Assembly (NCBI RefSeq): GCF_002117125.1
Contig: NZ_CP019344.1
Span: forward strand, 1,116,001 to 1,180,000
Length of the DNA: 64,000 nt
Reading direction: 5' to 3'
From: Nonlabens spongiae
GTDB taxonomy: Bacteria > Bacteroidota > Bacteroidia > Flavobacteriales > Flavobacteriaceae
Below, piece after piece: positions 42,571 through 50,738 of the stretch. Under the pieces are notes generated by a model. The model did no database searches. It saw only the letters and a list, made by a program, of their open reading frames with translations, and was not told the origin of the DNA. Within the stretch, counting starts at the first letter, position 1. Each line of letters starts with the position of its first letter. The position numbers were made by a program, and so were the translations under genes.

Positions 42571-42614
42571 CCCAACGCTGGCGCCGAGTTGCACTCGGTG
42601 TCCACACCTGAGTA
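42571..42614 (+). repeat. Islet repeat, copy R3
   Basis: Contains the hairpin CCGAG-TTGCA-CTCGG at its centre; about 75 percent identical to R2 by eye. Confidence 0.6.
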
Positions 42615-42725
42615 AACTGAGAATCTGATTTAGGAAACCTTACTAACCATCACTAACTTCTTTTAACAACACCTTTTAAACTTCGTTTTGTTTAGGTTAT
42701 ATCTTTATACCTTAAACAAATTAAG

Positions 42726-43247
42726 GTGTATCTACAATCCATAAAAACAGTTCAGAAGTTGCCCATCCCGCTCACAGAGGCTTGGGACTTCCTCACCAGT
42801 CCAGACAATCTCAAGTTGCTAACGCCTGAGGAGCTGGACATGAACATCCACTATGGCAGCGAGCGCAAGATCTATCCCGGCCAGCTCATTGAGTACACCC
42901 TCAAGCCCCTACCCTTTTTCAAAACCAACTGGGTCACGCATATCACGCAGGTGAAGGAATTGGAATTTTTTGTGGATGAGCAAATGTACGGGCCCTACGC
43001 CACCTGGCACCACAAGCATTTTATCAGAGAGATTCCCGGCGGCACGCTCATGGAAGACGTAGTGCATTACCGGTTGCCTCTAGGCTTCATCGGCAAGTTG
43101 GGGTTGCCGCTGGTTCGTAAAAAGCTGGAAGAGATATTCCGCTTTCGCGAAAGCGCACTCATCTCACACTTTGGTGCATTTCAAGAGCCCACAGATCATC
43201 AAACCACACCAGAAGAATCTACAATGAAACACGAAATACTTAATTAA
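42726..43247 (+). CDS. SRPBCC family protein
   Basis: A 173-residue START/Bet v1-like helix-grip protein. The family look is clear: LPIPLTEAWDFLTSPDNLKLLTPEEL, GQLIEYTLKPLPFFKTNWVTHITQV and YGPYATWHHKHFIREIPGGTLMEDVVHYRLPLG. Such proteins bind hydrophobic ligands in a central cavity. It starts with GTG at 42726 and its stop codon directly abuts the SDR start at 43248. It often accompanies photolyase genes, as here. The palindrome at 43140 encodes RFRES before the variable C-terminal tail. Confidence 0.86.
   Translation: MYLQSIKTVQKLPIPLTEAWDFLTSPDNLKLLTPEELDMNIHYGSERKIYPGQLIEYTLKPLPFFKTNWVTHITQVKELEFFVDEQMYGPYATWHHKHFIREIPGGTLMEDVVHYRLPLGFIGKLGLPLVRKKLEEIFRFRESALISHFGAFQEPTDHQTTPEESTMKHEILN
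43140..43155. repeat. GCTTTCGCGAAAGC palindrome, copy 9
   Basis: Perfect copy in the SRPBCC gene. Confidence 0.9.
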
Positions 43248-43943
43248 ATGTCTAAAAACATATTACTCATAGGCGGAAGCCACGGAATAGGAAATGCGAT
43301 TGTAGAACAAATCCATGAGGGAAACAACGTATTTGTAGCCTCACGTGAAAATGAAAATCTGCCTGACGGTGTCACGCACATCAAGTTTGACGCCCTCAAC
43401 GATGAACTGGACGCTAGTCAGCTACCAGAATCGCTGGACGGATTTGTCTACTGCCCAGGAAGCATCAATCTGAAACCTTTTAAGATGTTGAAGCAAAAGC
43501 ATTTTGAAGATGACCTGCAAATCAACTTTCTATCCTTGATCAAGGTCACGAGAGATGTGCTGCCATTGCTGACTAAATCAGGTAACGGAAGTGTAGTCTT
43601 CTTTTCCACCGTTGCTGTGGGCAGGGGAATGCATTTCCATACCAGTGTCGCCGCTGCAAAAGGTGCTATCGAGGGCTTTGCCAAAGCACTTGCCGCAGAA
43701 TATGCTCCTACCGTGCGTATCAACGTGATCGCGCCGTCGCTTGTGGATACACCACTAGCAGGTCGCTTGTTGAGCAGCGAGGACAAAAAAGAAAAAATGG
43801 CAGACCTGCACCCGCTCAAGCGTGTGGGAACTCCTGAAGACATTGCCGCACTTTCCGTATTTTTATTGGAAGACAAATCCAGCTGGATCACTGGACAAGT
43901 TCTAGGGGTCGATGGTGGTAAGTCTACTTTGAATATGGGATAA
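43248..43943 (+). CDS. SDR-family oxidoreductase lacking the usual catalytic Tyr
   Basis: A 231-residue short-chain dehydrogenase-like protein: LLIGGSHGIGNAIVE is the cofactor motif, FVYCPGSINL replaces NNAG, VFFSTVAVGRG holds the catalytic Ser, and VRINVIAPSLVDTPL the later conserved block. At the YxxxK position the sequence is SVAAAKGAIEG, so Val stands where Tyr is expected while Lys is kept. This SVAAAKGA variant seems to be a family trait of photolyase-linked SDRs, so the protein may bind a nucleotide or carry out a different reaction. Overlaps phrB by one base (TAATG). Confidence 0.85.
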   Translation: MSKNILLIGGSHGIGNAIVEQIHEGNNVFVASRENENLPDGVTHIKFDALNDELDASQLPESLDGFVYCPGSINLKPFKMLKQKHFEDDLQINFLSLIKVTRDVLPLLTKSGNGSVVFFSTVAVGRGMHFHTSVAAAKGAIEGFAKALAAEYAPTVRINVIAPSLVDTPLAGRLLSSEDKKEKMADLHPLKRVGTPEDIAALSVFLLEDKSSWITGQVLGVDGGKSTLNMG

Positions 43944-45268
43944 TGGCAGATAAAGTAAATGTATTTTGGTTCAGGCGTGATTTGCGTTTAGATGATAATG
44001 TGGGCTTTCTAGAAGCCTTGAAATCAGACCATCCCATCTTACCTATTTTTATTTTTGACAAAGAGATTCTGGATAAACTCCCAGAAGACGACGCTCGTGT
44101 CACCTTTATTTTTGGGGAACTGCAGCGCATGCGGGTTCATCTTCAAGATGAAGTAGACAGCTCGCTCGCGATGTACTACGGTAAACCAGAAGAAATTTGG
44201 AAGGAACTTGTTTCAAATCACGATATTGCTGCGGTTTACACCAATCGGGATTATGAGCCGTATGCCAAAGAGCGAGACGAGAAAATCAAAAATCTGATAG
44301 AAGACAACGATATTGAATTTCACACTTTTAAAGACCAAGTCATCTATGAGAAGGATGAGGTCGTTAAGAACGATGGCGCTCCTTATGTAGTCTATACGCC
44401 CTATAAAAATAAGTGGCTGGAACACTTTCGTGAAGAACACGGGTCTGGGGAGGATCTTAAAATCTATTATACCAGTAGCAATTTGGATAATTGTATTAAA
44501 AACAGCCGATTGCCCAATCTCTCTTTAAGCGACATGGGGTTCAAGAAAAGCAGCATTGAGATTCCAGAATATACAGTCACACCTACTCTGATTGAGAATT
44601 ACGATAAAACTCGTAATTATCCCGCCAAGGAAAATGGAACCTCACGACTAGGTGTTTATTTGAGATTTGGTGTGGTGAGCGTCAGAAAGATGGTCAAAAA
44701 AGCAGATCAAGCCAAAGACAAAACTTTCCTAAGCGAACTCATCTGGAGAGAATTTTTTATGCAGATTCTCTACCATTATCCGGAAACAAAGGACAACGCT
44801 TTCAAATCAAAATACGATCGCATCGACTGGCGCAACAATGAGGACGAGTTTGAAAAATGGAAAAAAGGCGAGACTGGCTACAAACTAGTTGATGCTGGTA
44901 TGCGTGAACTCAATCAAACCGGTTATATGCACAACAGGGTACGGATGCTGGTGGCAAGCTTTCTATGTAAGCATTTGCTAATTGACTGGCGCTGGGGTGA
45001 AGCTTATTTTGCGGAGAAATTGTTGGATTATGAAATGTCCAGCAACGTAGGAAACTGGCAATGGGCCGCAGGTAGTGGTGTAGATGCTGCCCCTTATTTC
45101 AGAATCTTCAATCCTGTTACTCAAAAGGATAAATTTGACAAGCAAAGAGACTATATTAGTACCTACGTTCCCGAACATGATACTGATGATTATCCAGAAA
45201 TGATGGTCGATCACAAAGAGGCGCGGGAACGGTGTTTAAAAACCTATAAATCTGCACTCAATGATTAA
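43943..45268 (+). CDS. phrB: Deoxyribodipyrimidine photolyase (class I CPD type)
   Basis: Light-driven repair of cyclobutane pyrimidine dimers using reduced FAD. The 441-residue enzyme begins VNVFWFRRDLRLDDNVGF (antenna domain), and has LGVYLRFGVVSVRKM, FLSELIWREFFMQILYHYP, GETGYKLVDAGMRELNQTGYMHNRVRMLVASFL and the FAD-binding/substrate block EMSSNVGNWQWAAGSGVDAAPYFRIFNP. Complete and canonical. Centre of an operon with overlapping neighbours on both sides. Confidence 0.96.
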   Translation: MADKVNVFWFRRDLRLDDNVGFLEALKSDHPILPIFIFDKEILDKLPEDDARVTFIFGELQRMRVHLQDEVDSSLAMYYGKPEEIWKELVSNHDIAAVYTNRDYEPYAKERDEKIKNLIEDNDIEFHTFKDQVIYEKDEVVKNDGAPYVVYTPYKNKWLEHFREEHGSGEDLKIYYTSSNLDNCIKNSRLPNLSLSDMGFKKSSIEIPEYTVTPTLIENYDKTRNYPAKENGTSRLGVYLRFGVVSVRKMVKKADQAKDKTFLSELIWREFFMQILYHYPETKDNAFKSKYDRIDWRNNEDEFEKWKKGETGYKLVDAGMRELNQTGYMHNRVRMLVASFLCKHLLIDWRWGEAYFAEKLLDYEMSSNVGNWQWAAGSGVDAAPYFRIFNPVTQKDKFDKQRDYISTYVPEHDTDDYPEMMVDHKEARERCLKTYKSALND

Positions 45269-45959
45269 GTTTTACCTAAAACTTGTATTTTCTATCGCTA
45301 TAATTGGCTGTTTAGCTTCTGGCTGCAAAGACAGTGATGCCGATTCTGATCAGAAGATCACATCACCTAAAAATCAATCTTCAGAACTAACTACCGACGT
45401 TTCAGATTCCAAAGAGACGACAGAATTGCGTGTAATCAGCAGTTCAAATGACGAAGGTAATGATAACAATTCCACTTACAATCCTAATAAAGTCCCAGCA
45501 GATTTAAGGGCATTCAGCTTGTCCGAGGCTATGGTTCACAATGATATGAAAGGTATCCAATTAAGGATGACCTTAGAAGAGCTAGAGGCCTACAATGTCA
45601 AAGCTAATCAGGTCGTTGAGAAAATTAACACGACTGATGTCAATGGCAATCTGCGCACGCGTCGAGTCACCATAGGAGGTGTACCAGTTATCGAGCTTTC
45701 TCTATCAGGAAACATCGTTAATGCGATTACTTTTTTGAGTCCTAATGCCACTCCCAAAAATATGATAGGAGTTGATCACATGTACAATGCTCTAAAAAGT
45801 AAGTATCCTAACCCTGCAGTAAGCGGCAATCAAGTGAAGGTTTCTAATGATGGAAAGAGTTTAATTTTCACCATGGAAGCCGATAGTCCAGACGGAGTAA
45901 CTATGCCTGATAGCGCTCAGATCGTTGAATTTACGGTAATGAATCAAATTGAATCGTGA
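45261..45959 (+). CDS. Lipoprotein of unknown function between two photolyases
   Basis: A 232-residue exported lipoprotein: IIGCLASGC gives a lipobox with Cys at about residue 22, followed by a Ser/Thr/Asp-rich linker of about 60 residues and a folded C-terminal part ([22 protein letters not shown] ... [19 protein letters not shown]). No known domain. It overlaps phrB by 8 bp and the next photolyase by 11 bp, so a surface protein is translated in the middle of a light-repair operon. Why is unclear. Confidence 0.75.
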   Translation: MIKFYLKLVFSIAIIGCLASGCKDSDADSDQKITSPKNQSSELTTDVSDSKETTELRVISSSNDEGNDNNSTYNPNKVPADLRAFSLSEAMVHNDMKGIQLRMTLEELEAYNVKANQVVEKINTTDVNGNLRTRRVTIGGVPVIELSLSGNIVNAITFLSPNATPKNMIGVDHMYNALKSKYPNPAVSGNQVKVSNDGKSLIFTMEADSPDGVTMPDSAQIVEFTVMNQIES

Positions 45960-47445
45960 GGAAATTAATATTGTCTGGTTCAAGCGTGATCTTAGAATTC
46001 TAGATCATGAACCGCTTATTTTAGCGGCACAGTCAGAATTGCCTCTGCTCTGCATTTACATTTTAGAACCCATGATAATTAATGACGCTCATTACAGTGA
46101 GCGTCATTATAATTTTATAAAGGAATCTATCCAAGAGTTGCAATCTCAATTAAAGTTGAAAGGTGGCCATTTACTAACTATACATGGAGAGGCGGTCAAG
46201 ACTTTTAAGTCGCTCAGCAAGTTGTTTAAAATCAAGACTATTTTCTCTTACCAAGAAACCGGGCTCTGGAACACTTTTCAGCGTGACTTGACATTAAAAA
46301 AATGGTTCAAACAGAATCATATTCAATGGAATGAGTCAGTGTCAAACGGCGTTATTAGAGGACTGAGCAATCGCAAAACCTGGAAGGACAACTGGATCGA
46401 TTTTATGAATGCGCCACTTCAAAATCCTGATTTGAATGAGGCAAATTTTATATCTACTGATACCTTCAAAAAACTAGAATCCCGATTTGAATTGGTTGAT
46501 CTCAAAACTCCTAACGATCATTCATTTCAAAAAGGCGGGACCCAAACCGCTCTCAAATACCTGGATAGTTTTTTCAAGCACCGCATTCTGGAATACAACA
46601 ACCAGTACTCTAAGCCCTTGACCAGCCGAAAGCACAGCAGCAGGCTATCGCCTTATCTGGCTTGGGGTAATCTAAGCGTGCGCATGGTCATCAAAATGGC
46701 GGGACAGCAAAGAATAAGTGCTGGCAAGAAAAGAATTTACGATTCATTTCTATCGCGCATGCGCTGGCAGGCGCACTTTATTCAGAAGTTTGAAATGGAA
46801 CCAGAGATGCAGTTCCGCAGTGTGCACAGCGCTTATCGTGACCTCAACAAAATATCTGATTCAGAACTTCAGAAAGCTTGGCGTGAAGGGAAAACAGGCT
46901 ACCCTCTGGTGGACGCTGCAATGCGATGCCTTAACGCTACGGGTTTTGTCAACTTCAGGCTTCGGGCGTTATTGGTGAGTTTTTTCACGCATCATTTATG
47001 GCAGCCGTGGCAAGATTGCAGCGAGCATCTCGCACAGCAATTTTTAGATTTTGAGCCCGGCATCCATTACCCACAGTTGCAAATGCAGGCTGGGGAGACA
47101 GGTATCAATACGGTGAGAGTTTATAGCCCGGTGAAAAACAGCTGGGATCATGATCCAGAAGCCAAGTTTCTCAAAAAATGGGTGCCAGAATTAGCTCATC
47201 TACCTGTTCCTTATATCCACGAGCCTTGGAAAATGCCGCCTTTAGAGCAGCAATTTCACAATTTTGATTTAAAGCGCGATTACTATGAGAGGATTGTAGA
47301 TGTTTCGCTTTCGCGAAAGCGTGCTCAAGACACACTCTACGGCATTCAAAAATCCTTTAAAGCACAGGAAGAATCTCGCCGTATCGTGGCCAAGCATACT
47401 AATCCCAAACGAAAAGTTTGGGTAGGCAGTGAGGGGTTGAAATAA
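45949..47445 (+). CDS. Cryptochrome/photolyase family protein
   Basis: A second, 498-residue member of the family: [21 protein letters not shown] (antenna fold), [67 protein letters not shown] and, in place of the NWQW block, [22 protein letters not shown]. It differs clearly from phrB and could be a (6-4)-type or cryptochrome-like enzyme; lesion type cannot be told by eye. TTG at 45949 is the most plausible start as no ATG lies before the conserved first strand. The palindrome at 47306 encodes LSRKR near the C-terminus. Confidence 0.9.
   Translation: MNREEINIVWFKRDLRILDHEPLILAAQSELPLLCIYILEPMIINDAHYSERHYNFIKESIQELQSQLKLKGGHLLTIHGEAVKTFKSLSKLFKIKTIFSYQETGLWNTFQRDLTLKKWFKQNHIQWNESVSNGVIRGLSNRKTWKDNWIDFMNAPLQNPDLNEANFISTDTFKKLESRFELVDLKTPNDHSFQKGGTQTALKYLDSFFKHRILEYNNQYSKPLTSRKHSSRLSPYLAWGNLSVRMVIKMAGQQRISAGKKRIYDSFLSRMRWQAHFIQKFEMEPEMQFRSVHSAYRDLNKISDSELQKAWREGKTGYPLVDAAMRCLNATGFVNFRLRALLVSFFTHHLWQPWQDCSEHLAQQFLDFEPGIHYPQLQMQAGETGINTVRVYSPVKNSWDHDPEAKFLKKWVPELAHLPVPYIHEPWKMPPLEQQFHNFDLKRDYYERIVDVSLSRKRAQDTLYGIQKSFKAQEESRRIVAKHTNPKRKVWVGSEGLK
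47306..47321. repeat. GCTTTCGCGAAAGC palindrome, copy 10
   Basis: Perfect copy in the second photolyase gene. Confidence 0.9.
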
Positions 47446-47531
47446 AAATCCCGAGGGTTGACCTCGACAGGCACCGGGTTACCGAAGCCTTAGAAATGAA
47501 AGTTATTACCCTAAAATCGACAATCTCTTAA

Positions 47532-47801
47532 CTAATAACATTTACTTTTCAGCTGCTTCGAGGCATTTGCAATACAATGGAACATAAGTGCAACTGTTAT
47601 CACAAAACCTAACCACCACGATACAGGTAACTCTCCACTAGAATATAAAAATCCGAACCAAGTAACAATGAGTATGCATAAATTATATACGCAAACACCT
47701 ATTAAAGCTAGGTTTGTCATACCTAATATCCAGTAAGTGGCAAAGTGATCTTTGAGATCTATAAAAATCTTGACTGCAAGTAAAATTGTGATACACATCA
47801 C
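47532..47801 (-). CDS. Small membrane protein, 5' end uncertain
   Basis: From the first standard start (GTG 47801) 89 residues with three hydrophobic helices follow. The same frame is open upstream to a stop near 47920 and encodes another convincing membrane helix (YIICIAAIVVLQWIYFG) preceded by basic residues, exactly as a signal-anchor would look, yet without ATG, GTG or TTG; ATT at 47916 is the only candidate. The original start was probably lost or is non-standard. No family recognised; AT-rich like the islet at 41-42 kb. Confidence 0.5.
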   Translation of the reverse strand: MMCITILLAVKIFIDLKDHFATYWILGMTNLALIGVCVYNLCILIVTWFGFLYSSGELPVSWWLGFVITVALMFHCIANASKQLKSKCY

Positions 47802-48000
47802 ATATTTGCCTTCTAAATTGAATTCATTTGCTCCGAAATATATCCATTGTAAAACAACGATCGCAGCAATGCAAATGATATACTTATATATTCTATTTAG
47901 CTTTAAATTTTTAATTAGATATCACTTTAAAATTTTTTAATTTAATTCTTAATTATTTGAGTACTTGCAATTAGTTTAATCTTTACAAAGTAAAATAAAA

Positions 48001-48074
48001 TGTCAGTTCGTGCGCAGTCGAGAACGATTTAATATCTCAAATTCAAAACTGTCTCGACTGCGCTCGAGGTGACA
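48001..48074. repeat. REP-like inverted repeat
   Basis: TGTCAGTTCGTGCGCAGTCGAGA-type left arm (48001-48023) and its imperfect reverse complement ending GAGGTGACA (48052-48074) enclose about 28 bp. The core GCGCAGTCGAGA / TCTCGACTGCGC is exact. Repeats of this look are common between flavobacterial genes. Confidence 0.7.
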
Positions 48075-48100
48075 ATTATTTTACACGTCTAGCTCCACTA

Positions 48101-48133
48101 AAAAAACCTGCCAAGTATTAAACTTAGCAGGTT
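48101..48133 (-). terminator. Terminator of the S9 peptidase gene
   Basis: Stem AACCTGCTAAG / CTTGGCAGGTT on the minus strand, then six U. Confidence 0.82.
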
Positions 48134-48189
48134 GAATTTTAACTTCGACTTCAATTATGATAAAAATTGATAGCTTTCATCATCAGGTA

Positions 48190-50628
48190 TTATGGTTTTG
48201 ATTGTTCCTTTTTATTCTTAACATATTTCTCAAGCCACTGATGTTGTTCCCACAAGACGTGCATCAAGCTTTCTTTAGCAGCGTATCCGTGAGATTCTTT
48301 GGGCAGCATCACGAGTCGGGCGGTAGCACCTAAACCTTTCAATGCGTTGAAATAACGCTCACTCTGTAGCGGGTAGGTTCCTGAATTATTGTCTGCTTCA
48401 CCATGGATGAGGAGTAAAGGTTCATCCATTTTCTCAGCATTCATAAAGGGTGACATCGTGTTGTAGATATTGGGATCGTCCCAATAACTACGCTCTTCAC
48501 TCTGAAAACCAAATGGTGTCAATGTCCTGTTATAAGCACCAGAACGAGCGATTCCCGCCGCAAAATCATCACTATGAGAAAGTAAATTTGCTGTCATAAA
48601 GGCACCGTAACTGTGACCTCCCACTCCTACTCTATTGCGATCGATGTAACCTAGATCATCTACGGCATCGATAGCTGCGCGACCATTTGCCACGAGTTGG
48701 GGTATGAATGTGTCGTTAGGCTCCTCTTCTCCTTCTCCCACAATCGGGAAAGCGGCATCATCAAGAACTGCGTAACCTTGAGTCAACCAATACACAAAAC
48801 TCCCATAATAGGGATAGATGAATTCGTTTGGATTTTGAGTATTCTGACCTGCGCTGTTTTTGTCCTTATATTCTCGAGGATACGCCCAAACCAATAAAGG
48901 CAGCTTCTCGCCACCGTCCTTATCATAATCGGCTGGTAGGTATAAAGTTCCCGAAAGATCCAGTCCATCATTACGTTTGTAGTTCAAGACTTCTTTATGA
49001 ACACCACTCAACGCCTTAAACGGATTCTCAAAATCGGTGATTTGCTGGGGTGCTTTTTTACTGTCCAGATCCCTTATGTAATAATTGGGATAATCAGTAG
49101 GGGATTCAATCTGGACCAGCATGGTTTTATCATCAAAATCGATCATGTCGACCAGACTTTCCTTCTTACCTTCCATTTTTGACGTATAGATTCTTTTGGT
49201 TTTTTCCGTTTTGAGGTTTTGCTCAGCCACGAAAGGGAACTGTCCATCTGGAGTGTAGCCATCTCCCACGAGAAATGCTGTGTTCCCATCAAGAGCTAGA
49301 ACTGATCTACCGTAGTCATTTTGTTTGGTCGCAAAACTGCCGGGATCTGCGTAGGCGTCTTGGTAATTCAGATCATAAAGCACTTTGGGCTTTGCAGGTA
49401 ATTTGCTAGGATTGAAATGATAGACCTTACGATTTCTCGTATTCCACCAGTAATCGTAAGCAATTGCATTATTCTTGTCTCCCCAAGTGATACCGCTGTA
49501 ACGGTTGATAGTCCTTAAAATCTCTTGTGGTTTTCCATTATATGGAGATTTCAATTGATACACCACATCTCTGTATTCTACCTCATTTTCAGGATCGCCT
49601 TCGTCCAGCGCTTCTGCATAAACCAGCGTCTTGGGCTGATCGGCACGCCAGGAGAAACGTCTTTTTCCTTTACGGGTCGCCATGAATCCTTTGGGCATTT
49701 CTTCCATTAGAGGAACCTCATTGACTTGTTTCACCAAGTTTGCATTGGTATCATAAATCTTCACCGTGTAGGGAAAACGACCGTAAGTCACTATGTAAGA
49801 AAAGGGACGCTGCATTTCTCTCACCATAATTTCAGAACCATCTGGAGAGAAACTCAGGCTGCGGTACATACCCGCTGGCAAAAAATCGTAAGCGGTACCG
49901 TTCATGTTAACTTTAATAATCTCGCTACGCGCCAGCTGCTCAAAATTCTGCTCGTCATTAGTGTTTTTGAGCAGATCTTGATAGGTGCGGTTTTGTGCCT
50001 TGCTTCCATCACTTACTGATATGGTAGGTCCGGTAGGCGTTATATCACCTGTTTCAATTAGTGGCTTGCGATCCGCGGGAAGCATTTTGACCAGTATCGC
50101 GCTGTTGTCTTTCATCCAGCTTATAGGATTCCCCATGTTTGCATTGACTGCGGCCGGAGTCATTTTTTTAGCACTCGCTTTATCAACGTTCAGCATCCAG
50201 ACTTCGGTACCGTCAGAAACCGTATTTGTAAATGCCACCATTTTGTAGTCTGGTGACCAGTTGAGATTGGAAATTTTTGCCTTTGCTGGCAATCCTGAAA
50301 TCTTGCGTGGCTCGCCACCAGCGACATCAGCTACTTCCATTCGTGTGATGAAAGTCGTTCTACTCCCTATGTTTGTTTTGGGGTTGATACGCAAACCTCC
50401 CAACCGCAATTCTTTTTCAGACAGCTGGTCGATGCTTTTATAGGTATCCCGGTAGGCTAGGATCATTTTATCAGCATCTTTGTCCATAAGCACGCTGGGA
50501 GGACGCTCAAAGTCAAAGAGTTCCATGATTTCTTTGGGTGGTTTTTGATACTCAAGATTTATTTGAGAGTACGCTTTCGCGAAAGCGAGAACTCCCAGAA
50601 CTGCAGTTAGAATCCGGTTTTTATTCAT
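48190..50628 (-). CDS. S9 family (prolyl-oligopeptidase-type) exported serine peptidase
   Basis: The 812-residue protein has a signal peptide (VLGVLAFAKAYSQ), a beta-propeller of about 550 residues with WD-like blades (SWMKDNSAILVKM, YRSLSFSPDGSEIMV) and a C-terminal alpha/beta hydrolase. The triad is visible: Ser in GGHSYGAFM, Asp in IHGEADNNSGTYPLQSE and His in PKESHGYAAKE. GHSYGAFM with GEADNN suggests the glutamyl-endopeptidase-like S9D branch. It degrades peptides in the periplasm. The palindrome at 50572 lies inside the signal peptide and supplies its AFAKA segment. Confidence 0.92.
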   Translation of the reverse strand: MNKNRILTAVLGVLAFAKAYSQINLEYQKPPKEIMELFDFERPPSVLMDKDADKMILAYRDTYKSIDQLSEKELRLGGLRINPKTNIGSRTTFITRMEVADVAGGEPRKISGLPAKAKISNLNWSPDYKMVAFTNTVSDGTEVWMLNVDKASAKKMTPAAVNANMGNPISWMKDNSAILVKMLPADRKPLIETGDITPTGPTISVSDGSKAQNRTYQDLLKNTNDEQNFEQLARSEIIKVNMNGTAYDFLPAGMYRSLSFSPDGSEIMVREMQRPFSYIVTYGRFPYTVKIYDTNANLVKQVNEVPLMEEMPKGFMATRKGKRRFSWRADQPKTLVYAEALDEGDPENEVEYRDVVYQLKSPYNGKPQEILRTINRYSGITWGDKNNAIAYDYWWNTRNRKVYHFNPSKLPAKPKVLYDLNYQDAYADPGSFATKQNDYGRSVLALDGNTAFLVGDGYTPDGQFPFVAEQNLKTEKTKRIYTSKMEGKKESLVDMIDFDDKTMLVQIESPTDYPNYYIRDLDSKKAPQQITDFENPFKALSGVHKEVLNYKRNDGLDLSGTLYLPADYDKDGGEKLPLLVWAYPREYKDKNSAGQNTQNPNEFIYPYYGSFVYWLTQGYAVLDDAAFPIVGEGEEEPNDTFIPQLVANGRAAIDAVDDLGYIDRNRVGVGGHSYGAFMTANLLSHSDDFAAGIARSGAYNRTLTPFGFQSEERSYWDDPNIYNTMSPFMNAEKMDEPLLLIHGEADNNSGTYPLQSERYFNALKGLGATARLVMLPKESHGYAAKESLMHVLWEQHQWLEKYVKNKKEQSKP
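50572..50587. repeat. GCTTTCGCGAAAGC palindrome, copy 11
   Basis: Perfect copy encoding the h-region/cleavage end of a signal peptide. Confidence 0.9.
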
Positions 50629-50724
50629 GATTAGAAATTTTCCTAAAAATTAAGGCTAGAAATCGATTGCGGGAAAAATCGAGTCGTTAAAATAATCTTA
50701 ACCCAAAATCGGGCAGCTCCCCTG

Positions 50725-50732
50725 TATCTTTG
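50725..50732 (+). promoter_or_regulatory. Bacteroidetes -7 element before mnmE
   Basis: TATCTTTG matches TAnnTTTG; only 6 bp separate it from ATG 50739 and 12 bp from ATG 50745, so the message is almost leaderless and the second ATG may be the real start. Confidence 0.6.
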
Positions 50733-50738
50733 TAATCT

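Noticed and set aside
43448..43891. 147-codon ORF antisense to the SDR gene
   Set aside because: It is a shadow of a clear coding gene in another frame; no start signal or protein family.
47455..47475. CGAGG / CCTCG hairpin after the second photolyase gene as terminator
   Set aside because: No U-run follows, so termination there is not supported.
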